A stretch of 64,000 nt of DNA from Psococerastis gibbosa (GCA_963971405.1 OZ020491.1:2300910-2364909), one strand, 5' to 3'; positions 52,046 to 64,000 are shown, counted from the stretch's first letter. The notes: generated by a model not told the origin, from the sequence alone. Made by a program: numbers and translations.

Positions 52046-52295
52046 GTATGGGTACCCATACCTGCGTTCGAAGATTCGATCTCACCCCGGTACAACAGCA
52101 GAAGAATTCGTGTCTAGCGATGAAGAAGTCATCAACAACAATCCAACGAAGAAGAAGAGGAAGAAGCTGGTGCCGAAGAGTACCAAGTTAATTCTAAAAC
52201 TCGTAGAATTCCTTCTCCCCGGTGTAAACAAAAATTTCGCCACTGATCTATGGCGACTATTGCGGCTTATGGTTCCGGGCATCTTGACGCCCGAG
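52046..52295 (+). CDS. ABCD: ABCD peroxisomal transporter, coding exon 2
   Basis: 83 codons plus a split codon, acceptor CTTTTAG, donor GAG|GTAAG, ending in phase 0. It begins YGYPYLRSK, continues the first membrane region, then an acidic/basic linker (SSDEEV...KKKRKK) and LPGVNKNFATDLWRLLRLMVP. The last segment matches the PGVN..F...L region of ABCD1/2, the part of ALD proteins that binds PEX19 and sends them to peroxisomes. The linker is species-specific. It lies 72 bases after an hAT insertion. Confidence 0.9.
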
Positions 52296-52332
52296 GTAAG
52301 AAAATTGTATTACATTGCCTGTTGTGTTAGTA

Positions 52333-52560
52333 GTCATTAGAAACAGGGGTCTCACAGTCATCGAACAAGTAGAGTGGAGGCCAAAGGGACGGCGCATCGA
52401 AAGTGGGTGCTACTCGCATTATCGTCACCTTCCCTTGAGAACGGGCTCCGCCCTACTTGTTCGATGGCTGTGAGGCCCCTGTTTCTAATCTAATGACTAC
52501 TAACACAAGAGGCAATGTAAGTCCAACTAACCCTTTGTTTAATAATATTGCGGCTTTGCC
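52333..52560. repeat. SINE-2 fragments forming a hairpin, ABCD intron 2
   Basis: AACAGGGGTCTCACAGTCATCG is mirrored by CGATGGCTGTGAGGCCCCTGTTT about 100 bases on. 52561-53140 contains no recognised feature. Confidence 0.6.
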
Positions 52561-53149
52561 ATTAGCCTTTTCCAATATAGTATACAATTAAACAGTGAAA
52601 ACATATACCATTACTTACTGTATTTTCCTAAACCAGTAGCCTGTACAAGGTTGAAAGGATATAAAGCAGGATGTCAGTACATAGGCATATTCCACATTTA
52701 TTAAAATTTATTCCTGGGAAAAGCCATAAAAACCGGACAATGATAAAAAATCTGTCACTTTTAGGGCCTTCCGTTGCAGTTTTATTAAGACAAATTATTT
52801 TATGGATTAGCCTGCTCACGCTGCCTTCAATGGCCGTCACCTTTGCTCCCTTTTTTATGCACAGCATTGTTAATTTTCGCTTTTTTTGCATCACCATCTT
52901 TGTTCTCTGGGCTATTTAAACAACCATTTGAGCACATTCATTTGTTTTTTGTTGTTGTTGGCCTTATGGCCGTGACTTTTATGACGCACACGTAGCTGAA
53001 GTATGATGATTAGGACGATAATTGGGCTAGGATGGACGTGTTTGGTTATGAAGATGGTGGTTTGGAGGTTGGCGGAATGGGTTTATCGAATGTGAAGGTT
53101 GTAGGTTCGGAGCCGGGCTTCTGAAATATACATACTGTACCTTTTTTTA

Positions 53150-53345
53150 TGTAAATATACCGTATATATATGTCGACTTCGATGACCAGATGGTAGCGTG
53201 TTTATACTTGTGCGAGTCTCTACACTCCATGCGATCGGAGACGAATCGTAACTCAACACGGGTACTAACCTATAAAGGTGACTGAAGAGGTCAATCGGAT
53301 GGATTCATTGAATTGATTGTATGCGATTAATCTTTAAAAAGAAGG
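53150..53345 (+). repeat. LINE 3' UTR-like repeat
   Basis: Shares GTGCGAGTCTCTACAC and CAATCGGATGGATTCATTGA with inverted sequences at 55505-55690 and 63715-63830. Confidence 0.55.
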
Positions 53346-53439
53346 TGGATTCATTGTTCTTGACATGTGGCTGAACTTTGAAGGTTTCAACAAGAAGAAG
53401 TTTGTTTCCATATGTCTTAAACTCACCTTGTTTCCTCAG

Positions 53440-53657
53440 GTGGGGCTTCTGACCGTCCACACATCAGCTCTGGTGGCTCGGACGTTCATGAGTATTTTCG
53501 TGGCGTCCATGGAGGGCACCATGGTAAAACATATCGTCCGCAAAGATGTCCGCAATTTCTCCATCATGCTGCTGAAGTGGCTAGCAGTTGCGGTACCTGC
53601 CACATTCATCAACTCGCTGATCCGGTACCTGGAGAAGCAGATTTCCCTAGCTTTTAG
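53440..53657 (+). CDS. ABCD: ABCD peroxisomal transporter, coding exon 3
   Basis: Starts [16 protein letters not shown] and includes [38 protein letters not shown] and ISLAFR. This matches residues about 90-165 of human ABCD1 almost segment by segment, covering TM1-TM2 of the ABC membrane domain. Acceptor CCTCAG, donor TTTTAG|GTAAG, phase 2 exit. The ATFINS..RYLE signature is specific to the ABCD family. The split Arg codon is completed by exon 4. Confidence 0.95.
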
Positions 53658-54889
53658 GTAAGTATTACGCCGTACATGTACCTAGGTGCAACCAAGGGTC
53701 ACGTGGTTTTAGTCAGCTTCAAAATATATACATAAATGCGTCAATATATAATGTAAATTTGAACTAGCTTTGCTCCTGGGTGTAGGTGGTGCGTGAATTC
53801 AAAGAACATGAATGTATACGATGCGAGAAGGACCATTCTTCAAATAATGACCACAACGTGAAAGCATGTCGTGCCGCCATGTTCGTTTAGGGAAAAAAAG
53901 ACACATTATATGTTGACCTCTAACAATACTGGAAAAAGCTTTCGACAGTGAAGTTTTTTTCAGCTTCTCTTAGAAGACAGCTTTTTTGGCATGATGGACA
54001 CACAACCATTTCCATTCTATTGGTTTTACCGATTTAGTTCGATTAATCGTAATGCAAAACTGCTATTGGACAACGGGGTTGCACAGGGACCGTCTAAAAC
54101 AGTTTACTTGCCTTTCTACCACTTTCGGCCGATCTTATCAAGGAACTGGGCCACCGTTGTTAGAAGTAGAACATCCCAGTCCAGTTCCTGTAGTAGGTCT
54201 ATATATGAAATGTAGAAGACAGGTGCCCCCTTTGGGTACAGGGGTCAGGGTGGATCTTCTTACAATATATCAATAAGTATGGGGAAAATCTAATTCGGCT
54301 CTCTTCTCTGCAACATAGCTTCAAATGAATGCTGAATACCTAAACTGACTACCACTTTTAGAACCTTCCTCCCTCCCCTTTGCCACAGAAAAATTCCAAG
54401 ATATTCTTTCTCTGGGCCTTTGCTATTATCATATGCAGGCAGGAACACTGTAAATCTGCAGTGTCTGAGTGTTTCTGTACAAAATACTTGCAACCAAATA
54501 TATACAAACGAACCAGTTTTTTTGGTGTCTAGCGTCATACTTCAATCAATACTCAAGGTTGGCAAAAACCAGAAATGCAGGTGCAAATTACCGAGTCATA
54601 GCCTTGCAAGGCTGCGTACCTACTTGTTGTTATGGGTCGGTCTAGACTCTAGAGTTCTGTAAAGGAGAGATAATTGAGTTGCCTATTAGCAAAAGCAATC
54701 CTGTCCACCTAGGTGGATTTTTCAGAAACCGCAAAAAACTGCTGGGCCGCAACGCCATTAGGTATAACATTACAGTTTTTAAAGCTAATTTTAACAGTAT
54801 TAGAATTGCTTTTGCGTCTCAATATCTGATTCATCGGATAGAGTATTGAAAAATAAAAAAAATGGCGCGAATGTCTCAAAACTGAAAAT
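53658..54889. other. Start of ABCD intron 3; no gene seen
   Basis: No exon, RNA or clear repeat; the small frames on both strands do not look coding. Confidence 0.5.
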
Positions 54890-55505
54890 TTTTATTTTTA
54901 TTTTGGGCTATCTCAATTTGGGGGGTTTTATTCTCAAAAAACTCCCAAAAAACGTCTAAAAAAATTATTTCTCAAAAACGGCCCCAACGATTTCTTTTGA
55001 ATTCACTTATATTGTAGTCGTTATTAATTTTAACAAAATGCCGGGGGTCGCTTGCCCCCTGATAGTTTGCTTCTGGGGGTAAAAAAATTAAAAATAACTA
55101 AATTTTAATGAAAAATGACTAAAAAATAATTTTTCTGCGAAACCTTTCTATCGATGATTTCTACCTTCAGGCATGTTTTAGGTGTTAAATTGAGTAACGA
55201 AACCGGACAGGTTGCTTTCCCAAAAAACTATTTGGTTTTCTGCAAAAAAATGTTTTTGAAAAAATGAAAATTCACGCTAAAATGCATTGCGTGCCCTGGC
55301 ATTATTGCTGTGTGGTAATGTAATGTAATGTCTGACCTATCTAGAATTTACTTCACCTCCAGTGACGTCAGGTGGACAACCCCCCCCCCCCTCAGATGTC
55401 CGAAATTTAACAATAGGAAAATTATTCACCATGAAATTACTCATTTTCTCTATCTACTAATTGATAAATTGGAAAGCATGTTCGAGTAAACTCGGACCGG
55501 TTCTT
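54890..55505 (+). repeat. Family A repeat, 5'-truncated
   Basis: Begins within TTTTGGGCTATCTCAATTTG and ends AACTCGGACCGGTTC; followed by the inverted LINE 3' repeat (55505-55690). Confidence 0.8.
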
Positions 55506-56112
55506 TTAATTTATAAGAAAGGTTAATTCGCGTACAAATAATTTAATAAATGCATTCGATTAGCCTCTTCAATTGTCTCACTAAGTAACCTAATAGGTGC
55601 TTGTGTCAAGTTACTACATGTCTCCGACCGCAAGGTGTATAGAGACTCGCACAAGTACAAGCACACTACCACCTTGCCACCGAAGTAGCTTAGACCCGGT
55701 CACACCACCGCTGGAAAAAATAAATTAAACAAATAAAATGCACCCGGTTTTGTTACATCGTCAGGCTAAACAAATACAAAGTAGCTTCAGTCTTGGTGCT
55801 ATTATTATTGATAGCCTAAGCGATTTTTAATGGTAAGTCTGGGATATAAGGTCTGCTAGTAATTCTTTTGTGTTTTATGGGAAAATGGTGGAATTGGTAC
55901 TTTGCGACTTCCTTTAGATAATGTCAACCATGTGAAACGTGTTATATACATCGTGAGAGTTTCCCGAAGCGGCTGCGTTTCCGTTTTTTCAGTAGTACGC
56001 ATGTAAATGCTTATTACTGCAGCCGCAGGGACTACTATATTATTAGGCTGCATTTCCATAGTACAGTAAGCCTATGAGATGTATAAAAGGGGTTACTTCC
56101 TTGCCTAAGAGG

Positions 56113-56655
56113 CAGTGGCGTAGCCAAATTTTTTTTTTCTTGGGGGGTCCAGTTTTCATGCAACACCAATACATAAAGTTTGCCTGTTTACGATAGGTTT
56201 TCGAATGGGGTTGTGTTTCATTTGGCGCCCCGCCCGTATTTTCGTAAAATAGTAGAAAAATAGGAAAGCCGTCCTCACGGATATACGTAAGGGCCCCCGG
56301 GGAAATTATTTTGAAAAAGAGTAGGCCCAAAATAGTGGAATTTACGCACTTTGAAAGCAGTTATGCTCATATTTTACATATGAAGAATATTACAGCTATC
56401 AAGGGGGGGGGGGGGGGCCGGGGGCTACCGTGGGGAATATTTTTTAAAAGATAGGCCTGAAATAGTTTGTCGGCAAAATTTTTTTTTGATTTTGCAGACG
56501 ATAACATTATTAACCAAACTGGAAACAGGGGGGCCGGGGTCTCCCCGGGGTTTTTTTGAATAAATATCTGAAAAATTTTCTGTTGCGCTAAATTTGGGGG
56601 AGGGGGCTCCGGACCCCGCTGACCCCCCCCCCCTCTCCCCTTCGCTACGCCACTG
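56113..56655. mobile_element. hAT-type G-tract element in ABCD intron 3
   Basis: 543 bp, ends CAGTGGCGTAGCCA and ...CGCTACGCCACTG, duplication CTAAGAGG/TTAAGAGG (7 of 8). Several poly-G and poly-C runs. It abuts the end of an AGAGGAT foldback piece (56656-56695). Confidence 0.8.
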
Positions 56656-56734
56656 TTAAGAGGATATGCTACGTAGAAAATTGGCAGCGTAGATTTCTTC
56701 AAAAAAATAATTTTTTGCACAAAGCCTCAAATAT

Positions 56735-57016
56735 TTTTTGGGGGAAAGTTACTCAATTTAACACCTAAAACATGCCTGAAGGTAGAAATCATCGATAGAA
56801 AGGTTTCACAGAAAAATTATTTTTTAGTCATTTTTCATTAAAATTGAGTTACTTTTATTTTTTTACCCCCAGAAGCAAACTACCAAACAGACATTCCGTA
56901 AAAACAATTTTTTTGGAGTTCCTGGGACCTCAAAACGTTTAAATCCGTTGAAATCTCGGAATCGAAAATTTGGACCATCACAAAGCTTTCCTTATACTAC
57001 GTATAAATTGGAAAGC
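56735..57016 (-). repeat. Family A fragment, inverted
   Basis: CATGCCTGAAGGTAGAAATC to AATTGGAAAGC, with the middle deleted. Confidence 0.75.
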
Positions 57017-57497
57017 AGCAGAAATAGCAAAATATCCAAGGTTTCATAATCAATACGAGTAATTACTTTGTAATAAAGTGTTGTTGACAACCTTAATTTA
57101 CGGATTTAACCTTAGTATTTCTGCGAGTCATTAGAAAACAGGTTTGTTAATATGATGTAATGGCTGACATTGAGTCGACAGCTGAGGTTCCCTTTTTTAG
57201 CCTTTTCAATTATATTAATTTCCGGAGCAAATACTTAATATGTACCTACATCCCGTATTATTATTATAACTGGCAGTTTCAAAACAGGTTTCTGACCATT
57301 GATTTTAGAGGTGTACTGGATGACTTTGACGCTCTACAGGCACAGTCTCACTGGCTCACATGATTCTGATCTCTTGTTACAAACCTGAAAATTTGTAGGG
57401 CAGCAAGTTTTTGTCACCTGCCCAGTATGGAAGGTCGTAGAAGACAGTGAGGGTCATTGACGTCCAACTCCGCTTATATGTGGCGGAAAGATGTACC

Positions 57498-57896
57498 TTA
57501 AGAGGATATGCTACGTAGAAACTGAGGACCCCAAAATTTGTTGTTTTTATTGGCTTTTTATTTTTTTATTTAATTAACAAAACAAGTCATTAAAGATTTG
57601 GCTCATGGAAGTTGTAGAAGACTGCTTCATGCATCATATAATAGGAAATATTAAATTTTTGGTACCTTTCTTTCATAAATACAAGAACAGACAGGTAATG
57701 ACTAAAATTTCGCGTATTCTGGGAATTTAGGAAGAACTACAAAACCGAAAAGTAAAAATACCGATTATATGATGCACGAAGTAGTCTTCTACAACTTACA
57801 TGAGCCAAATTTTAATAACTTGCAGAGTTAATGAAATAAAAAATGAAAATAATTTAATTTTGGGGTGCCAATTTTCTAGGTGACATATCCTCTTAA
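57498..57896. mobile_element. TTAA foldback MITE (AGAGGAT family, copy 2)
   Basis: 399 bp palindromic element; ends TTAAGAGGATATG and CATATCCTCTTAA. Arms share GTTGTAGAAGACT and ATCATATAATAGG with their complements. TTAA at both edges fits piggyBac or Kolobok type targets. Confidence 0.75.
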
Positions 57897-58103
57897 ACTC
57901 TATATTATTATTTGTTTACTTTTCTAATTAAACGTTATTATAAAGAAAGCTATGTGATGGTCGAAATTTTCGATTTCGAGATTTCAGTGGATTTACACGT
58001 TTTGAGGAACCCATTGTAATTGTAATTGTCATTTTTGAATGACTTTTTATGGACCCAGGCCTACTTCAAGGCCCCAACGACCACTTGGATTTCAGACATT
58101 ATT

Positions 58104-58965
58104 GCTTTCCAATTTATACGTATTATAAGGAAAGCTTTGTGACGGTCGAAATTTTCGATTCCGATATTTCAACAGATTTACCCGTTTTGAGGTCCCAGGA
58201 ACCCAAAGAAGTGGTTTTTACGAAATGTCTGTCTGTCGCTCTGTCTGGCTGTCTGTTCGTCGATTTCCGGGCAAACGACTCAGTCGATTTTGATGAAATT
58301 CTGCATGTAGGTTCACAAAAATCATACCTCGGGACCATTTTTATTTTATTTTGGGCTATCTCAATTTGGGGGGGTTTTATATTAAAAAAACTCCAAAAAA
58401 ACGTCTAAAAAAATTATTTATCTAAAACGGCTCCAACGATTTCTTTTAAATTCAGATATATTGTAGTCGTTATTAATGTTGACAAAATGCAGGGGGTCGC
58501 TTGCCCCTTGATAGTTTGCTTCTCGGGGTAAAAAAATAAAAATAACTAAATTTTAAGGAAAAATGACTAAAAAATAATTTTTCTGTGAAACCATTCCATC
58601 GATGATTTCTACCTTCAGGCATGTTTTAGGTGTTAAATTGAGTAACGAAACCGGACAGGTTGCTTTCCTAGAAAAGTATTTGGTTTTGTAAAAAAAAATG
58701 AAAGAAAATTCACGCTCAAATGCATTGCGTGCCCTGCCATTACTGCTGTGTGGTAATTTGTTGGTCTGACCTATTTAGAATTTACCTCACCTCCAGTGAC
58801 ATCAGGTGGGCAACCCCCCCACCACACACACACCCCCCCCCCCCCCCCCCCGGAGATATCGGAAATTTAACCATAGGAAAATGATTTACCATGAAATTAT
58901 ACTCATTTTCTCTAGCTACTACTTGATAAATTGGAAAGCATGTTCGAGTAAACTCGGACCGGTTC
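58104..58965 (+). repeat. Family A repeat, full length, inside repeat X
   Basis: 862 bp, from GCTTTCCAATTTATACG to CTCGGACCGGTTC, TT on both sides. It splits repeat X (58040-58103, 58966-59105); compared with 44172-44410, exactly two bases are duplicated. Confidence 0.9.
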
Positions 58966-59105
58966 TTTGTATTGTTTCCGCATGAAATTTTGTCCATTCG
59001 CCATTACCATAGCGACTGGCTACTAGCGATAATGGACAAGCTGAGGCAAGCTGACCATTGACGCAATGAAACAGGCGAAAGCATGACTTAACCAAGTACA
59101 GATAC

Positions 59106-59393
59106 TAGTCTTGAGGAACCCAAAAGGGTGGTACTAACAAAATCTCTGTCCACTAGGTTGGCTTAGTTACAGAACAAAAATTCAATATTTATTTATTTAT
59201 TTATTTAATGACCGTGGATATGATAGACAATATTAATACCTGTCCGATTAGACAAACACTAGTTAGCCTGATGGGATTTGGCCAGTGTTTGGGGCGGTTA
59301 CCGTTAGCTACGCGGACGAATAATACGCGATATGTACAGCATCCCATTGTCTTAATTTAATTATAATTTATTATTAATATTTTTGCATTGCAG
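59106..59393. other. Intron sequence before exon 4
   Basis: Contains a SINE-1 3' end (59150-59206) and otherwise nothing but the exon 4 acceptor. Confidence 0.5.
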
Positions 59394-59632
59394 AACAAGA
59401 CTCGTGGAGCATGCGCACAAACTGTACCTAAGTGACCAGATTTACTATCGAGTCAGCAATCTGGACGGGCGCATTGAAAACGCCGACCACCGGCTCACCG
59501 ATGACATTTCGACGTTTACCGAAAGTGTCGCCCATTTGTATAGCCATATCACGAAACCTCTGCTGGACTGTGTTCTCATTACTGTCGCACTCGCGCAAAG
59601 TAGTCGCAAAATGGGAGTCTCCAGTGTGCCTG
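59394..59632 (+). CDS. ABCD: ABCD peroxisomal transporter, coding exon 4
   Basis: Reads [38 protein letters not shown] and [15 protein letters not shown], the best conserved part of the membrane domain before TM3-TM4 in ABCD1/2. The DGR..N.D..LT.D motif is the family's intracellular loop. Acceptor GCATTGCAG, donor CTG|GTAAG, phase 1 exit. The preceding intron is 5.7 kb. No further exon is visible to 64000, so the EAA-like motif, the rest of the membrane domain and the ATPase domain lie beyond the window. Confidence 0.95.
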
Positions 59633-59697
59633 GTAAGTAGTCTATTTATTCAATGTCTTTGGTGTTGCTTGAGATAGCCTGAGAAGCCATCTAACTT

Positions 59698-59725
59698 GTC
59701 CTAGACTAGACTAGACTAGACTAGA
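59698..59725. repeat. (AGACT)n microsatellite
   Basis: About five units of CTAGA/AGACT; a (TTA)n run follows at 59815-59845. Confidence 0.9.
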
Positions 59726-59842
59726 CGTTCTCATCAAACATTCATCATTGTCGCCCAGAGTTGCTCTGCGAGCACATGTTTTTCATCGTATTTATGTAAC
59801 AAAAATACAGACCTTTTATTATTATCATTATTATTATTATTA

Positions 59843-60262
59843 TTAAGATGGACGCCATCTTGAAATCGTTGATTTCTCGTAAAAAGGGCTGATGACCATT
59901 ATCGTAGAAAATAATAAGGGCTTTCAGTCAGATTTTAATTCATTCCTCTCAGACCAATATTAACAGAGATATGAATTTTATGAGGTTTCCATCGGCCACC
60001 ATCTTGGAACAAAATGTTGGATCCAATTGGTTAACGAACTCGATCAAGGCATTTGTATGATCAATTCTTGTGTCAAGTTTCATCAAAATCGGATTATATC
60101 TACGGAAGTTAGAGTGTTTTCTAAAATCGATATACTCGTACGTACATAAAAACTTACATACGTATACATATACGGTATATATTATAACATTTTGAACGGA
60201 GGGTGGTTTTAGGCTCAGGGGGTCATGAAATAAAATGAACAACTTTTCCGGAAGTCGACTGT
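59843..60262 (-). repeat. Family F fragment, inverted
   Basis: Carries GTTAGAGTGTTTTCTAAAAT and GGTGGTTTTAGGCTCAGGGG. 60263-60780 holds nothing recognised. Confidence 0.75.
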
Positions 60263-60781
60263 GAGGGTATCTTTAATATTTTTTCTCGGTCCTGTACGAC
60301 AACGTCCATCTCAGCTATTATGTAACCGTTACACTTAGGCTTTATGGTCGGCCAACACATGAGAGCTACTGAGCAACAGTTGAACCTGTTCGGGCCCTTC
60401 TCCATTATCTTTTATACACGTGTTACAACAACCATTATCTGACTATTACGACATATCTCGTTTTTTCCACTGGCCCCTTTGTCCCCCTTCTATAATTTAG
60501 TTAATTAGGTTTGGACACTGATATGTCGTCCACTTTCAAACTATAGTCCAACGTACTGGACATTATTTCACTAGCCACTTCTTGTCGGCTTACATGGTCA
60601 AGCAGGCACTGTTTAACAGAGGGACTTACATTGTCTGTTGACAATAGTCATTAGAGGCTCGGGTCTCATAGAAAACTGATCCCATTAGTCAGCCAGCATG
60701 ACATTAGACCCGATATTTGCCATTGGTTAGGGAAAAAGCGAGGTTCAAGTAGAAGTTTCAAGCTAGTATACTCTGGCAAGG

Positions 60782-61030
60782 GCGAGGGGCGAGTGGTTAG
60801 AGAGCTTGCATTCCAATCGGGAGAACGGTAGTGGCAATGAGTCAATCGGCCAAATCAGGACTTGGCCTGATGGGAGTGGTAGCCACTCCCGAAACGTCAC
60901 CCCCTTCCCCTGACTGTGGGCTCCGCCCTAATTGTTCGATGACTATGAGGCCCATGCATCTAATGACTATTAACACAACAGGCAATGTAAGTCCAGCTAA
61001 CCCTTTGTTATATAGTATGACACCGCAGCC
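60782..61030 (+). mobile_element. SINE-2 copy
   Basis: GAGTGGTTAGAGAGCTTGCA (A-box region), a damaged B box, GAACGGTAGT, GGCTCCGCCCTAATTGTTCG, and a TAACCCTTTGTT end. Confidence 0.8.
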
Positions 61031-61202
61031 ATTTACCTCTACCAATATACTGGTTTATAGTGCGAAGAGTCATGGGCAAAATTAAGGAAAACACATTATT
61101 TTCACACAGTTTTTTGATGTAAGCGTTTTGATGTATATTATAGGTATGCTTCGAACTGTATTTGATTTTTGATTAAGAAATATTCTACTCAAGTTATGGA
61201 TT

Positions 61203-61352
61203 CAGGGACGGATCCAGCCCATTTTTGGGTGGATAATAAAATAAACACATTTAGTATCGATTAAATTAATAATTAATTAAATAATTAATTTTCTTGCAAC
61301 AGGCTTCATAAATTTGGGGGGGGGGGGGACTACCCCTCTCTATCCGTCCCTG
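61203..61352. mobile_element. 150-bp hAT MITE
   Basis: Ends CAGGGACGGATCCAG and ...CCGTCCCTG, duplication TATGGATT/GATGGATT (7 of 8), with a poly-G run near the right end. Confidence 0.85.
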
Positions 61353-61844
61353 GATGGATTCACTACGGGTTTTTTTACTCCGAGCTGTTATGAAGATCGA
61401 ATTTTGAATAACTTGCAGAAGAACTATTTTTTCATGTAAAGTTTTCCCCCTATTAACCTAGCCTACAACTGATTATAGTGGAATATATAAATAATAACCT
61501 GGAGTTCTATATAGGAGCGATAGGACATTTGCTTCCCGCAAAAAATATATTTCTGAATTTCTGGGGCCCCCTCCCACGTTTCCTATGACCAGTCATTGAA
61601 AAGACTCAGCAGCAGCTCTATTACGGCGATTTGGGATTAACGTAACACCGGGGTTTATTTTTTAATACCGCATTAGTAAGGTGTCACGCGACGGTGTTAA
61701 AATATGCGCGGGAAATTCAAGTTAATAAATTATTGGAATACAAGAGAATGGCTGCACAGTTGACACTAAACCCAACCTCCCAGACTTAGGATTACAGGAG
61801 CACGCCACTGTTCCAGCCACGATTTTAGGGAGTTTCATATACCT

Positions 61845-61891
61845 TCGTAGTAAATGTGGTATTGACTATTGACGTAGGTGGAATATGCGCC
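61845..61891. repeat. Solo right end of a PIF/Harbinger MITE
   Basis: Ends GACGTAGGTGGAATATGCGCC, matching the right end of 11390-11528; no left partner seen. 61353-61844 is AT-rich without a gene. Confidence 0.6.
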
Positions 61892-61892
61892 T

Positions 61893-62615
61893 TTTGAGAT
61901 GGCGACAAATGTTCGACTTTCGGAAAATTTCTTGACAACTTTGCGCAGCGGCGATATCGTAATCAATGAGGTTTTACCGAGGTGCGATTATTGCTAGTTG
62001 AAAACTTATACCAATACCCCCCCCCCCCCCCCCCGCCTTGAGCTTGTGAATTACCAAGCCCAATGGCAATTTGTTGTTCATGACCCCCTGAGCTTAAAAC
62101 CACCCTCCGTTCAAAAGGTTATATATATACTGTATGCATATCGATTTTAGGGAACACTCTAACTCCCGTAAATATTATCCGATTTTGAAGAAACTTGGCT
62201 TTGAACTTTGATCATACAAATGTCTTGATCGAGTTTGTCAACCAGCTAGATCCACTGTTTAGTTACAAGATGGCGGCCGATTGAAACTTTATATAATTCA
62301 TATCTCAGTTAATATTGGTCGCAGAGGAATGAATTAAAATCTGACTGAAAATCTACGATAATGGCAATCAACACTTTTTACGACAAATCAACCATTTTAA
62401 GATCGCGTCCAGTCAAAGTGAAAATAATTTGATAAGTAAAGTTCATAGTCGGCATTGTGGTTCGAAATTTGGAACACAAGAGTGTTTTGTGTGTTGGTGT
62501 TGTGGTCGGGAAAATAATGAAGTATTGTTTATTTGTTATTACATACATAGCGTAGAGGAAAAGCAGGGTCTGCGGAATCTCCCTACTCCTGATCCGCCGA
62601 AGCCGAAATGGATTT
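61893..62615 (+). repeat. Family F arm with an inserted piece
   Basis: Starts GAGATGGCGACAAATGTTCG, is interrupted by about 150 bases with a poly-C run (62018-62034), resumes with CATGACCCCCTGAGCTTAAA and ends at CCGAAGCCGAAATGG, the foldback terminus. Confidence 0.7.
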
Positions 62616-63700
62616 TTTTTTTTTGCGTTGGCGGGCTCGAATGTCCCATCTCTTCTCTTATGCAGAACTCAAGTTAGGATCATGAAACATGGCGCCGGCC
62701 GCCGGGAACTGAAAAGTTGTCTGACCCCCGGATGGTCTATGCTCCATTTTACACGGTTATGACTTAACTCTCCCTTTCCGCAGCTCCTGAGTCAACATCA
62801 ACATCATTATTGTTGGGGATTGTTTATTATTGGCGTATTATGCAGTCCGTAAAAGTTCCCGCCCTGAGCCTGATTGGATTGTAAATCGTGAACTGTTTGT
62901 TTATTTATACAGCTATGCAAGTCACTTTATGTTACCCCGCATTATTCGAGTGCCGGATTACGTATAGTCCCGGAGTCACTAAAAATTCTTCCGTACCTCC
63001 TATTGGTCAGTTTTGGGGGTGGTGTCTGCATGCACCCCCCCCCCCCCATATGAAAAAAAACGTAAGATGAAATTAACTACTTAACTACTGTGAGTTGCTT
63101 TCGCGCATAACTTTCCAGATCTAATACAATCTTAGACCATATAGTACTCTAGACACGACATTCTAAATGCCCTGTAGGGGAAAGTTGGGCACCAACATTG
63201 TGTTTATCTTTTGCCAATGGATGACGTCACAGCCCAGATGTTGCCAGGTAACCTGGTCACCGAGTGACTAGTTTATTTTTTGAATAAATAACGGACTGAT
63301 TGTTAAAAGTTTCTAATTGATTGTTTGAATGCTAAATAAGTTTTACCAAAGTTAAAAAATGTTCTCTCACTCCAATTAATTAATTAACAAACAAAATTTT
63401 AAGATAATTAGTTTGCGCCTTTGAAAGCAGCTGCTTTTGGGCTTTTGCCAGTGTGTGACGTCATGTTATGCTGGTCCCTCGGAAATTCTAACATGGCGTG
63501 TCGAGTATGATAATATGGTCTAAGAATTCAATAGATGTTCTATATATTTGTTGTTGAAGAAAACAGAATATAAAATTACAATTTACAATTTGGACCCTTT
63601 AGTGATGGGTCCTGAAAAAAAAAGCTTATTGTGTGGGCTTTTATGAAATAAGTTTTTCACTATAAAATACAATTTACAATAGATAAATAAATGACCTGGA
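62616..63700. other. No gene seen
   Basis: AT-rich intron sequence; a poly-C run at 63036-63048. No ABCD exon was found. Confidence 0.45.
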
Positions 63701-64000
63701 ATATATATATATTTTTTTAATAAGAGGTTAATTGCATACAAACAATTTAATGAATGTATCCGATTGACCCCTTCTTCGCCTCTGTAGGTTATTAGCCGTG
63801 TTGAGTTATGACAAGTCTCCGATCGCCTAACCATCAGCATCTAACGTCGATGCCCGGGTGTGATAAGTGTGCTTCTTCCACTCCTTCCTGTACATCCACT
63901 TGGGATCACTCAGTTCTCCAGTTCCAGGCGCACTTCTCTGATATCGTTTTCAAACTGGTTTCTGAATCTCTTTCTAGGTCTTCGGCTTCCTCGCCTTCGG
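63701..64000 (-). pseudogene. LINE 3' end with RT tail, cut by window edge
   Basis: Minus strand from the edge reads RRPRKRFRNQFENDIREVRLELEN, the end of a LINE RT, then a 3' UTR shared with 55505-55690 and 53150-53345. The upstream part is outside the window. Confidence 0.7.

Overview
The window is nuclear DNA of an invertebrate animal. It has a spliced metazoan gene with GT-AG introns, tRNA-derived SINEs, LINE reverse-transcriptase tails and a dense load of MITEs. The species cannot be told from the sequence. There is no bacterial-type gene organisation, CRISPR array or rRNA.

The centrepiece is a complete Polinton (Maverick) element at 26777-42196, 15.4 kb, flanked by a perfect 6-bp duplication TGCTTA (26771-26776 and 42197-42202). 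Its terminal inverted repeats are about 2.37 kb (26777-29149 and 39829-42196). Each TIR carries an intact small gene (OB-fold-like, 101 aa), tandem subterminal repeats, two copies of a promoter-like leader, and the first 112 codons of the DNA polymerase gene. The interior carries protein-primed DNA polymerase B (+), then a leftward block (PLA2-domain protein, adenain-like protease, minor capsid, a 57-aa ORF, major capsid), a rightward block (packaging ATPase, DUF8207-like protein, chromodomain integrase) and a leftward pair (233 aa and 167 aa). Integrase plus polymerase would serve transposition and replication. ATPase, protease and both capsid proteins form a virion morphogenesis module, and a PLA2 domain suggests membrane penetration. 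All main reading frames are open, so the copy looks young.

The right part (49.6-59.6 kb) holds the first four coding exons of an ABCD-family peroxisomal half-transporter (ALDP/ABCD1-ABCD2 type) on the + strand. The rest of the gene lies beyond the window. Its introns contain hAT elements (one nested in another), a Mutator-like MITE, LINE pieces and copies of an 860-bp interspersed family.

The remaining sequence is mostly layered non-autonomous transposons. These include long-TIR MITEs with TWA duplications (PIF/Harbinger type), hAT MITEs rich in poly-G/poly-C, 169-bp palindromes with CWG duplications, two tRNA-SINE families, a 1.7-kb foldback, an 860-bp family whose insertion sites can be proved from empty sites in this window, and a 145-bp tandem array at 19.7-20.7 kb. 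No host gene other than ABCD was recognised.
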